Origin: Macrocystis pyrifera | Taxonomy: Eukaryota; Sar; Phaeophyceae; Laminariales; Laminariaceae | Assembly: GCA_031763025.1 (NCBI GenBank) | Contig: JASSKH010000040.1 | Location: 1,749,001 to 1,813,000, forward strand | Length of the DNA stretch: 64,000 bases | Direction of reading: 5' to 3' | In this document: piece by piece, positions 36,451 through 49,800 of the stretch | How the letters are laid out: each line of letters opens with the position of its first letter | Numbering within the stretch: position 1 is the stretch's first letter | The notes under the pieces: model-generated | The model's input: the letters and a program-made list of their open reading frames with translations, nothing else | Databases searched by the model: none | What the model was told of the DNA's origin: nothing | Program-made: the position numbers and the translations under genes

Positions 36451-39400
36451 TGATGAGGCAGCCTCTCTGGCTCCTGCTGCCACCGCGAGGGAATATTCGT
36501 TGCATAACAAGTGTACGGTTGGTGCGGTTGTATAGTCGTAGTAAGGGTTGGTCGCTGCAGTGTCTTTCTTTTGCTTGGTAACCTGATGCGTGAAGTACGC
36601 TTCTGGGCAATTGACAATTTTTTGTTGGTCGGATCATGGTACGTAAAAGAGCACCCCCCATTCCCGCCCATCCAGGTGGCAGGCAACGTGACGCACAACG
36701 CCTAGGGCGAAACTACATGGTTGCGTTTAGTTCGGTATGGTATACAAGGCGCTTCGCTCCGCGGGCGGCCTACGCCGCCCGCTACGCTCGCTCAGGAAGG
36801 AAACATCAAATTAAGCGAAGCGGATAGAGGTCCATGATTGCATATTGTTTTTTTTATGGCCCCTGTAGTTAGCTGCAAACTGGCGACTTGATAATGCCAA
36901 GAGCCCCGCCGCCGTGCTTCAGGAGAAAACAGCTCGGACGCCACATATGCGTCGCGTCGCGGGCGGTTTTGCGCTACGCTCGCTCACACGTCGTACATAC
37001 GTACATACCCCAGGTAGGGTACTTATTTTCTTCTTTCGATATGCTCTGTGTCTGTGTACTCGTCGTATGTGCACGAAAGATGAAGCACAGAACGGCACAG
37101 CAACACAGCAAAAACAATGAAAATGAAACCGAAAATTTCTAAAAGAAATAAAATCCCCGTCCCCTTTCGTGTAATAATTTACTACCTGAGTGGAACACCT
37201 TACACCAGTCAAAAAATGAAAAAAATGAAAAAAAGAAAAAATCTTACAGCAGAGCTTCTCTCTCAGCCTCGTACGCCGCCCGCCCCTCTCGCGACCATCC
37301 CGCCACCGATTCAGTCCGGGTAAAGCTTCCCTCCCTCTCTTCCACAGTGAGCCCCGTCGCCCGCCTCGCGTGAAGCCCGGTGCTCACCGTGGACCTCGAC
37401 GCAAGCTCGACAATGTTGGTGCTCATTCGGGGTACCTCCCTCTTGTGACTCTCAGCCCGGTCGCAAAAATAAGCACCGCTTGAGTATTATGTTACAATCG
37501 AACGACCCTTAAATACTCGTACGTACTCTATCTAAAAAAAAAAAAATGGAGGCCAGACAGAGCCTATTGATGCATCCCTCGTGTCTCGAGGCACACGCGA
37601 CGCCTAGGCACGAAAGCGGCGACCGCGCTCCTCGCAACTCCCCCTCTACTCGCCAGCATCCGCTGACACCCTCGACGGTGCTGGGTTCGCCCGCGCAACC
37701 GTGCTCGGAGTACACGCACGCACACGAAACGAAAGAAGAAAAAGGGGAAGAAGGACTGAAAGTACGACGAGAAATAAATGGAGAAAACAAAGACTCGCTG
37801 GAACGGTCCGGCAAGTAATAAACGGAGGCGATTCCCAAGTGGGAGCTCTGAGAGGCCAGGGATGTACCAACCGAGCACGCTCCGAGATTGAGATCTAAGT
37901 AAGTATATCTATGTTTCCGGTAGTAGTTTTGTGGGAACCCAGGGTGCGATTACGTGCGGTCATAAATATTTGTTGTTATTCCCCATCAATTCCAGCGGGA
38001 CTGCGGGACGTCTTCAACAACCGTGGGGACGAAATGTCTCCAGGATAATCCGCCCGTCTATATGGAACGACATGGTTTGTTGCAGGCGGTATATTATGTC
38101 AATTTGACGAAAGATCTCGCTGGACTCATAACGCTCACGAGGCCTACGGAGCCGGCATGCCATGAACACCTTGTCATTTGCATTTCCTCTCACAATTAGG
38201 GCGGTGGTATTTGATGGTGCGATTTGTAGTTATTTGTATTCCTGGTCTCGTATAACGTACGTACGCATACCGATTTAGAGGCGAGACGCTGCGAGCTCAA
38301 GCCGGATGGACGTACACTTGGGTGTTGTGAGGGCAGTTCGCTCAACTCACTTTGCCGGGTTTACAGACTATTCTGGTAGTAAAAACAGGTCGCAGTACGT
38401 ACCTGGTACCTGGAATGAGTTTTGCGTTGGATAGCATGGTATGTGCAAGTGTTTTCGCATCAACTGTTTTTCCTGCGTTTACGCGCCGAGTAGTTCGAAA
38501 CCTCGAAGCATGCACCTATTTAACACGAGTACGCAAACGAACACACATGGACTTTGCGATGGAGTTATAAAAAAGACAGCATGAGTATACCGGTATGAAT
38601 ACCCCCGTCGAATGATCCCCGTTTGTATGAAACGAAAAAGAGTAAGCGGGATGGGTTTCCTCGCGAGTATCGCCGCCGCTATCGGCAACAAGTGCCCCCG
38701 AGGTGGACTCGAACACCGATTGTGCTTTTGTTGTTTCACACAATTAACTAATGAAAGATTCGGAGTCATTTCGGAGGGGGGGCAACACCTGGTGTAGACG
38801 AAGGGAAAGGATTAGAGATGTTGGCGGTGCAGGCTACATTCACGTGCGGCGTGCGACTGCAACCTTGGCAGTCCGTCAGGCAGTTTCGCTATTCCAGGAG
38901 GCACGTGTGGAGAGGGGCGCGGGGTGCAGGAAGTGGTAGCAGTATGGACCCGTCCCGCTTTCCGAGAAAGAGTTTTACCAAAGCTCGAAAACATTTTGTG
39001 AAACAAAGACCAACAAAAAAGCAGCCGCGAAATGATCCATTAAACCTATCCAGGGCGGCGCGGTCCACGCATGCCGGGCCGCTGGCTTGATGATTTTAAG
39101 CAAAAGGAAGTTTGAGGACCTCGCAAAAAGGGTCAAGAGGATACCCATTTTTTAATACAAAGGGGGGGTGGCGGGAGGGGTGCACCCCGTTCTGCTCAAT
39201 CCCCAAACGTCAATCAATATCTTGAGTAACAGATCCCAGATACACCATAGGATTACCACGCGGTGGACGGCCTTTTGAATAAACTTGCATCGCGGCGAGC
39301 ACACGAATCACCCGCGCGAAGGTTCCATCCCTTCGCACCAATCGTTGATGGAGTCACGAAACCAGACGTCCCCTAAAAACAACTGCCAACAACAACCGCA

Positions 39401-39620
39401 GAAAAAATACCAGAACAATTAAATGTGGGGGAATGCTAGTTACTGGGTTCGAGGTGATCATCTAAATCTATCCTTTACCTTGAACACGGACGGATACTTC
39501 CGCGGGTCCATGATCGCGTGTTGACTAGAGACGCCAGGTCACAGACACACACGCTTTGCCTGATCGCACGGCAGTATGGCCTTCTGTGTGAAAATGTACA
39601 TAACCGATGGACAGAAGAAA
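36451..39620. other. Spacer between the lipocalin and dehydrogenase genes
   Basis: No gene was recognised. It holds a hairpin GCGGGCGGC...GCCGCCCGC at about 36760-36782 with a related CGGGCGG/TACGCTCGCTC copy near 36958-36992, an A-rich stretch (37080-37250), GC-rich open frames on both strands (37244-37430, 37546-37880) that match nothing known, and a tRNA-like box B on the minus strand near 38692-38716 without a convincing tRNA fold. The 3' UTR of the minus-strand dehydrogenase must lie at the right end. Confidence 0.4.
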
Positions 39621-42600
39621 TCATGGCGACATCCGCAACGCGCCATCGAGCCGAATGACTTCCCCGTTCAACATGGGGTTGTCGATAATACTCTCCACCA
39701 GTTGAGCAAACTCTTCCGCCCGGCCCAACCTAGGCGGATTTGGCACCGTCGAAGCAAGCTGCGTGCGGACCAGTTCCGGCAGACCTTCCAGAAGAGGTGT
39801 CATAAAAAGCCCTGATGTGTAAGGGAGAGCGGGGCGGAGGGGTTCGCGGGGTGGTCCCATGCGGGTCATGCACCTTCTCTGTCAAACCACTGACAGCGTG
39901 TTTGCGAAAACGGAGGGGTTGGTGTGCTTATCGGAGGACTGCGGCAAAACCCGAAGTACAGCAAGCAGTAGATGGCCGTGCACCACGCTCGTTGCGTCAT
40001 GCATCCATGCTATGCAAACCCCCACGACATCAACGCAAGGCAAAGGCATGTGTCCAGCTAGTATCAGCAGAGGCTGCGGGGCGTTTCATTTCTAATACGC
40101 TTTCTCGCGCTGTTCGTGATGAATAGTGCTTGTAAGTAGTCGCTACTGATTATTTAATGTATACCGGGGTGGAGCTCCGACGTATAGAGGGGGGGGCAGG
40201 GAGGCACTGACACCGCGAGAAAGTAGGACCGGACCGCGCGCACGGCATAACTTACCGAAAGCAAAGGGGCGGCCTTTCCTCGCTTAGACCAACCACCAGG
40301 CATCAGAAAAATCACAGAGCAAAAGGTGGAAACGATGACGTATCATGTTGACAAGTGCACCACGTCCACAGCATACCTGGCGCAATGGCACACACTCGGA
40401 CCCCGCTGGCAGCGAGGTCGCGAGCGCACGGAAGCGTCATGGCAACAATTGCGCCCTTGGACGCTGCGTACGCTGCTTGTCCTACCTGCGCAAGACATCC
40501 GCCGAGCAAACGCGGAGACGCGGTTGGTAACGAACGACCCATCGATAAAAAGCGGTATTTCTCACCTACGGCAGAATACGAATCACGTCGTGGATTTGGG
40601 GCACAGCTGGGAGCGGAACACCAGGCAGGATCACAACACAAGTTATATACTCTGTCATCTTGGAACCATTCGGGATGTACGCAGCATATATGCACCAGTC
40701 TAAGTGTCAGTAAGCTAATCGCGTGATTGTTTTCTACTCGTAAAAATAATTCGGAGCCAGCAGACGATGATGAATACAGTACATATCAGTATCAGGTATG
40801 TGGTATTCATAGTACGAAATAAAAGATGGAGATGTTTGCGCGTGGGGGTTGATATGCAGCCGTGCCACTCTCCACTAATCACCCCGCAGAAGGGTATCCG
40901 ATACCTGAACACGAGACGTGCTCTCACACAGGAGTTTACACCGAACAAGTACATGGAGAACCTCCGTCGCCGTCACGGGTAGTGCCCGGAGATACGCACC
41001 ACTCACCCTCCACACCACCATGCCACCAAACACAAATCTTAAAACACAGGGGGCGTCTTGTATCACCTGCCCCTCGTACGCTGCAATGCTGGCGGTGTTG
41101 ATTATTACACCCCGCTGGCCTCCTTCGTCCGCCTTGTTCTCCACCATCCTGCTCGAAGTCCATGTTGCATTCATGTATGCATGCATGCGGGTTGGAGAAA
41201 GGGACGTATTGGAAACTGAAAACAAAATGTTCTATCGCCAATTTAGCCCTGAACATGGAGCAAAACATATGCTATTTGAACTCCAAGTAGTTTGGTTCCG
41301 AAACATGAGTGCAGCCGTAGAGGGGTTAGTCCCAAAGGGAGAAAGTCTACAGGGGCACGCAACAGGCTGAAGAACCGACACATGCATTCACCACAAGGAC
41401 AACACCGAGACGGCACACCATCCAAAGGGGTTCTGATTTTCTTAACGGGTGTCGTCCGCAAGCCGCACCCCGGAAGGGGGGGTGCTACTAATAGAGAACG
41501 CATCATACAATACCACGCACATAACCGTACTCGTAAAAGGCATGAAACATGTAACAGTGCCCACACCTCATTGCCGCGAGACGTAGGACGTTGAAGGTGC
41601 CGACAGCGTTCACCTTCATGACGCGAGAGAACCCGTCCAGGTCGTGCGGGTCGCCCTTGCTGCGGTATCAACAAGCGCAGGCGGGGCGGTCTCAAGCATG
41701 GTTCGGGTGGATAGCGAGCGCCGCACATGCCGTTGAACGTCGAAACTGTTTCGAAGCGTTCTGACACACCAGGTAGGTCATGTGGAAAAGCGGGCATATT
41801 GATACAAGTGCAAGGGTCACACAATGAAATGCTCGTACCTGGTGCCAGTCCAGTACATTCTGAGCTGCACGTTAGGGCAGCACAAAGAAACGGAGTTGCA
41901 GTGCCTAAGTAAACGGGATGTACGGAAGACCAACGACCGCAGAACACATTTTTGGGTTAAGATAGCCGCCTTCGGATACACCGAAAGCGTCGGAATCCAC
42001 GAATCATGCTCGTGTCAAGCAAGGCAAAGCATCTCTAGCGTAGCTGCCTGCGCTGCGCCGTGCCATGCAACACGCGGAGCATGCTCACGTTCTTACCCCC
42101 TCAAAAAATCGTCCACACACTCTGCACGTCCTCTATTCAACTCAATACTCTCCGCTGTCCAGCGTATCTACTCACAAACAAGCACGAGTTTGGCTATCTG
42201 TTTTGATCATTTACATCAACACAAGCAGTACAAAGAACGCTGTAACCAAACAAGAATCGGCCGCCTATTGTAAGGAACACACCTGGATATGGTGCGTTTC
42301 GCGTAGCCGATGCCTGCACAGTTAACGGCGACAGAGGGGCAGGACCCAAATTCGACCCGCGCAAGATCCAGCGCACGAGTCACCTCCATCTCGTCCATTA
42401 CCTGGCATGTCGACGGTGTACATTCGTCGCGAAATAGCAGAGCGACAGCGCAGTAAACAACGAAAAATAAGGTTAATGACCAGAATGGTGCCGGACCTGC
42501 ACAATGACCAAGAGAGGGGATCTTGATGCTGGAAATTGCTCCGGAAATTAACGACAGTGGGCAGCATTATGCAATTTACGAGTACCAGGCGTATTTTGGC

Positions 42601-43837
42601 TTATCCATTCAGACATTTGCTCTAACGTCGAAATACAACTGTAGTAGCTCTTCTTTCATCGTAGTTTAAATCCCGGGGATTAAAGCAGCTCCCGATCCCT
42701 CGCTCCGCTCCGTATATATGCGCCTTTGTTTCTAGTGCACGATGGGGTTGTCACTTCCATCGCTCGTCGACTTCACGTCGAATTCTGTATACTCGCGATA
42801 TAGCCAAATAGCAAATAACCGTGCGACTTCCACTCGGTAGTGTCTACAAGAAAAAGTTGCATAAATGGCTTGCTTTGTAGGCCTCGAAGCCCACATTGTT
42901 GCGTGTGCAAGACAGCCGGAGGATACACAAACAAAAAAAAAAAAAAACTGTCTACATAAAACAGCAACAGGAATGCTGGGCCTGGCTAGTTTTCTTATTC
43001 TGGGAAAGGGTGCGCCCTCACAAACCGCAGTACAACCGCTCCCGAGTTTCTTATTTTCCTATACACCCACACCTCAACCTGGCAATACGAAGTGTACCAA
43101 TACCAAGCAAGTACCGTTAGTACCAACCGGTAGTACAAGGGATGTCTTCTACTGCTGCCGTATTATAGACTACCGCTGCAACTTCAAACCCTTCACTACT
43201 GCCTGCAGTACCGGTTCCGGACCGTGCAATGTAACAGTAACTCTGAAAGCAAGACGTGAAAGGTGGACCTTGGAGTAGTTTTTCGTACAATTTTGCAAGG
43301 TTCCCTTCGGGATATGTTGATTATCTAGCACTACCTGCTAGACCACTCAGTCAGACTGAGTGGTCTAGCAGGTAGTAGTCAGACTGAGTGGTCTAGCAGG
43401 TGGTAGTCAGCCTGAGTGGTCTAGCAGGCAGTGCTATATAATTCCCAAGGGTGGGTCGGGAGTTTAAATCTCGTTGAATTCGTAATTTGTTATTTTCGAG
43501 CGCGCGCTATAGGCAACACGAATGATTATGGCAGTGTGTTGAGTGTGTTGACTTGGAATCCCCGGGGTGTCGCAAGTTGGAAAGGGGGAACACACAACAC
43601 AGGCGTTCCTATAATATGTATCTGAGCCTAACGTGAGGTTCGTTGTTGTTGCACCGCGGGTGCTGCTGCTGTCGTACCGCAGCTGTACTGCGTAGGTGCT
43701 ATGAAACTCAGAGGAAGTGTGGTTGGAAGCCCCCAGCTCGTTGTGTGCAGGATGGCACGCTCACATAAGCATACACACGCACACACACCGAAGAACCGCT
43801 CGTAGTCTGCCACAAAAATAAAACTCCTGAAGTACGG

Positions 43838-43878
<41 letters not shown>

Positions 43879-46800
43879 CCATGGATGCCACAAGGTCAAA
43901 AGCTAACAAAGCTTACAATGTGATACAGGTACATAGCAAGAGAAAGAAGCTGAGATTGCAGCTCTCGGTTCCTATTGCTGTAGGATACACAAACGCTCAC
44001 ACACGCTCGCGCGCACACACGCAGCAGCAGCAGCAAGCAGCAGCAGCAGCAGCACCGTTCGTGGCTGTCACAAGGGGAAAAGGTTGAAGCACGGCACGGC
44101 TGTTGCACCGTGACTCCCTAGCCTTCGAGGGCTGCCGTGGCAATTCAGAAGCAGCGGCAGGGATGAAAAAAAAAAAAAAATGGAAACATGACAGTTCGGG
44201 GTTTCCATGGGTCTATTTGGCTCTGGCTGGGCGGAAAACAATCCCGCGAATGCTTGCCAGTTGGCGCGTCTTTGTACAACCAGGGCACTCCCCACGGAGC
44301 CCGGACGGGACCTACACTTGTGCCATGATGAAGAAGCGGGCCCCCGGCGGGCCCCGCAGCCGAGAGCGCTAGAAAAGACAAGGGGCCCAAAGAAAAGAGC
44401 TTTGTGTTCCCCAAAAAAGTTTATCGTGTACATATTCGTGTAAATATAATACTAAGAGCCCATCTTAACGGGGAACACTAAATTTCGTTCAATCAGATGC
44501 GAATTAAATTAGAAAAAAAAAAATCTAGTCAAATTGAAAGAACCGAAAGTCCTCGATAAGATGGGCCCTTAAATTAAACTAGAAAAAAAAATCAAGTCGA
44601 ATTGAAAGAGCCGAAAGTCCCCGTTAAGATGGGCCCTAATACTGTGAACAGTGCAGACTTGCGTTCACGTGTGTGATTCGCCGATAAAGATGACCTGCTT
44701 TTGCTACTGCTGCTCGTAACTGCGAGTGCAAAAAACCCAGCAAATAATCGCCAGACAGACTCAACGTTCTGGAAGAAAAACCATTAAATTACTTAAAGAA
44801 CTACGAACTCAGGCACTCGCTCGGAGCACAGAGAAATTTATCTATTCATATCTCTTAGGGACACACTCCTAACGAACCGAAAAAAAATCACGATTCGTGA
44901 CTTTTTGGCATGCCAAAAGATCACCATCCGTGACATTTCAGTTCTAACGAAAAAAGCGGAAAAACGTCGCGTTTCGTGATATTTTCAAATAGTTAAAATT
45001 CTGATATTTCAAACCCAACGTTTTTTGGGGGTGGAGTCAACTCTCGAGAGTGGGGCACGGCCAGGCCGGGCTGGGCCGTCCGCACCTGGCCCAACCCATG
45101 ACATATTCGAATTGCGGGCCGAAGCCTGACCCCGCCTGCGAGATTCCAACGTCACCGACCGTCGGCCAAGCTCGTTTCGCGAGATTCCATCTCGCAGGCC
45201 GTCTGCCCGGCCTGGCCTGTGACATCCTCAGGTCATTTTCGCGTTTGTCTTCCAGCAATGGCTCCTCCTCCTGGAAATTTCGAGGCCACAACCTCCTCGT
45301 TAGCCCGCGCCCAGCGGTGTCTTTGGGTAGCCGCCCGTTGTCCACAAGCGGCGCACGAAGCAGAGTCTGCCATGCCCCTATACCGACCTTCGGATACCGT
45401 TGGTGCGCGTGGGTTGCGTAGTGCCTTGATCAGGCGTATTTTGAGACACGACAAATGTCACACGAATCGTGATTTTTTTTTTTTAAGGAAAAGCTAAAAA
45501 ATTGGCGTCACGAATCGTGATTTTTTTTGTTCGTTAGGGGTGGCCCTTAGTGTCTCCTTCGTGTCAAAGACTCTCGAAAATTGAAAATCGAGCTTGCATC
45601 GGTTTGAACGTTTCCATACCTATACCACAGCAGTAGCGTCGACGGTATGTAGGACAATAATAGGACGTGCATTGAACTGATAACGAGTTAATTGGGTGTG
45701 GGAGTCCGCGACGATAACACAGTCGCTCTACAGCTATGACAATATCACAATGGTGATGTCGTCGATGTAATTCATTCAGCCCATGGCCATGCTCGTAGTC
45801 AAGACCGAGTCAAGATCTCGGGCGAGGTCAAGGAAAGAAGCCAGTTCCTACTTACGAACGGATGCCAGTCCCCCCGCCCCTTTAGCACACACGAGCGTTA
45901 CACGCATTAAAGACCAACTTCACGTACATGGCTATCAAAACAGTCTGCTGCGATGCGGGCGGTAGCCACTGCTGTGACTACAGCAGATAAAAACGTTACA
46001 TTGAGAGTATGCGCTGTTGGGTACGTCTAGAGGAGTTATGTCTGGAGCCAAACCTGCGTCCAATTCCATACTTGTCCGAAAGCATGAGAGCAGGCACATT
46101 GCCTCAAGGACTGCCTGTATTATATCCACCATGCTATTGACTGATCCTACCGTATACTGCCTATCTCGTACTGCTGTAAGAACGAGCAACCATATGAGGC
46201 GCTGCTCATTGACTTCCGGCACATGCACTACAAAAATCGCTACAAAACAGCCGCCAAAAGAACACTCGCCGACAGAACTCGTGCTCCCCGTGGATCCCTC
46301 GGCAAAGCACACGCTATATTCAATAACGCCACGATAGCCTGTCCTCGGTCAGCTACCGGGCACCTGGTACGCCTTCGGATCCAGACACCGCAGAATCACA
46401 GTAATCCCATGTTGAACTTCTCGGGCTGAAACTGCCCCAGATCTTTAAGCCAACCAAAATCAACACTACGTGTCCAAGAATCGCCGCCCAAAACAAATCA
46501 CGCTAAAAGAAAGGGACCTGCTGCTTTCGTGCGCCAAGTTCGGCCTCATCAAGTCGCTGATGCTATCCCCGGCGTACTCCAGCCTCCAGCCCCGTTTGAC
46601 TCGCCCCGTGCCCGTGGTACTTTCCATTTAGTTTTCGTGCAAACCACAAAATATCCGTCACGGCAGCTGTATTGCCTCCTCCGTTCCGGTCTTGAAAACG
46701 AAAGTTAACGCGCGAGGAGGACTACGAGGGTCCAAGAAACTAGCCCACTCCCGTCGTCGCCGATTGATCTAACCTCACCGCTGGTTACGTTGTTAGCGTT

Positions 46801-49800
46801 TTCGAATCAAATTCAGCGTGCGCGCGGCTCGAGCGCAACCTCTATCCAGGCGGTATCTGCCGGCTTTCCGTGACAATGAAGATCTGCCTCTGCAACGCGG
46901 CAAATTAAAACGAAACCGCAGCTACTCCTCCTCACTCGTGTTATCAACAACGAGACCTGCTGGTCAGATATGGGACATGTGTGGTGCACGGTCATCGGTC
47001 CAACTTTGTGGATATATATGATCATCATTTGACGCACTTGATGACCGAGGTGAGTACACGGCAGGTATATCAGATAAACGAGAAGATATCATCGACTCTT
47101 AGAGCCAATCCAACCTCAAACCCGCCATAACCTCCCTCCGAGAGCTCGTCGGGGGCAAGCACGGGGCGCGGAGGATACATGAGAGCTTCAGGTACCCCTA
47201 AACGCGCCCTCACTAACCAGGGCGACTACTACGTAATACATACCAGTACCTGGTACGATGTACAACAGGTCTACTGTATTACGGAATGAGACGGACGGAC
47301 AGACTGCTGCAGTTTGCTGCAATTACAGCGGTGGTTCAGCAACGGTCCGGACTTGGTACCGCAGCTTGCAGCAATACCTCTGACCTACGCGTACTGCTAA
47401 AATGTTACTATTAATACTGCAAGAACAACAATGGCCCCGCGATAGTGCCGGTATGCTCCAGCTAACAATACCGGCACAACAGCGGCAATCGGCAATGCTC
47501 CGTACACCACCACACACCACCACACTGGTGAATCCCATCCCATCTGTCTGGGCCAAGCGATTCCACCGGCATTATATCGGGCAATCGGCACTATTCAACC
47601 GGCACTAACGAGGAACCACTACTGACTGCGGTAAATGCAGTATATACCAGGTATAATATCGGTGTATGAATCCAGGGCATTTCGAGGCTGGGTTGCTCAA
47701 ACACCAGGTACGGGGATAGTGTAGACTCTATTACTATTGATGTTAATACTGAGAGCTCTATTGGAGGTTCTCGTAGGCTTTTACAAGCTAACTCGCTTGG
47801 TGAGCTCAGCTACTATTAATATAAATAATATCATAATAGCCATTACACTGCGTTGGAATTACGAGAACCTGTGACCGGTCAAACATGTCAAAGGGCCACG
47901 TACTCACGTACTGGTTTACTCAAGTGGTACAACATTCCCTCCAGCTGTACGAGTATCACATCGTATGTAGGCTATTTTATTATATTATATTATATATATA
48001 TGAGCTTCCGATGGCAACATTTCACAACACTCTAACTGCAGCAGCAGTTTGTACGAGTAACGTACGGTGGAGTAACTCTTGTGTTGTCCATGGTAGATCT
48101 ACGAGGCATCCGGGTATACCCTATAACTCGGATGATAGCACACACCCCTTTGGATACCACACCCCTGTACAAACGCACACCCGGGGGCATGTTTTAAAAT
48201 TGTTTTTTCGAGTCATTTTATCACCGGGGGTACACTGAATACCACAACCCCTTCGGACGTATGCCTGAAAAAATAATATCAAACTCCATAGCAGTACCAC
48301 ACACGGTGGACACCATTGACCCACAACACGCACGCACCGGTATCCGGATACCGGTTTAAGCCTGAATCAGAGTAGAACGTGTTTCCTTTTGATGTGGTTT
48401 TTTTGCGGTCAATCACGGCATCTGTCGTTACAATACAACGAGTTGAGTATCAACTATTTAATCAGTCCAACTCACAGCTGACGTATTTCAAAAAAAAAAA
48501 AATTATATGAAACTAAGAAAGCACGTCAGCTGTGAGTTCAACCGATCGGCAGATCGGTCCATACTCAACTTTGCAAGCTGCGTGAACCGCGCGCGTTTTC
48601 CATTAGTTCCCTCGCGATTGACATAAATACAACGCGCACTGCTACGATACCGGTATTCGGTAACGATATTCTTTGTGCTTGGAGTAAGTAGGCTAGATCA
48701 ATAAGTCTGCAGTCGGTTTGTCAGAGGGACAAGGCCTCTGACGTGCAACCCTCGGGAGTTTCGTCGTCGAATGCGGTACCGGTACATATCGGTAACCTTT
48801 CTCCAAGATCGCAGAAAGGCGGGGTTTTCTACTGCTGTCATGCCTGGGTTGTCGGTATAAAAGTGGGCCTTTTCATCTCCGACATTGCGTGGGAATGGAT
48901 TAAAAACGGACCAAAACCCTCGTGCATTAGCACATCCCTTGTTAACACGCCCCCTTATTGGGACACCCCCTGTAACACCCCCCCTTGTTATCACACCCCC
49001 TGCAGTCTGCCGGGGTCTGTTTACACTCCATAGCAGTCAAAGATACTGCTAGCACGCCCCCTCGTTAGCACACCCCCTGTCATTTGGCCGAGTCGGTTCG
49101 CACTCGTTGGCAACCCACGTCCTGTTATCGCACCCCATCGTCATCACACACCCAAGCGGCGGGGCTCCCGTGCATGGTGTTCATCACCGGGGGTACGCTA
49201 GGTACCACACCCCCCTATGAAAGCACCCCGGTGCTGAAATTCGGACGTCAAAAAAATATCACCGGGGGGTGCTTTTCATCCGTGGTACCTACGACAGCAG
49301 TACCATCATACCTGGTATTTACACGTACACGGTACCGGTATGCAAGTTTGCACCTGCTGTTCGACATGATGTGCGGATACAAGCAATACGAAAAGAAATG
49401 TCGCTGAACCAGGATGGAAACGAACTCGGAATATACGTCTGACATGTGATCATATGTACCATTCACGTACACTTGCTGTGTTCTATTGCCAAATTAGCGA
49501 ACCCTACACGAACAATACCACAACACATTGAGCTGCCTGCTCGTGCTGCTCGTTCACTGTTGTGTAATCCCGACGTGTCGCAGGTTGGTCAAGGCTCACT
49601 TTACTTACGCGTTGAACAAACGCTGAATCGGCGGCCGACGTTTTCGTTTGGTGCCTCATCCATGTCTGAACGTAAAAGCGCCCCGTCAGTGCTGCAGTAG
49701 ACAGACGACGCTCTGTGACCAGCAAAAGATGGCCATTTCGGACACAAAAACGTGCCGACGTCAAAAGGGAAACGCTACCTGAGACGCTTACGTCGGTGTC

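Noticed and set aside
37244..37880. GC-rich open frames on both strands
   Set aside because: Open in several frames at once because of composition; no known motif, splice pair or homologue, so not called genes.
38692..38716. tRNA-like T arm GGTGTTCGAGTCC on the minus strand
   Set aside because: Only the T-loop looks like a tRNA; the anticodon and D arms cannot be folded, so it is at best a SINE relic and was mentioned only within the spacer.
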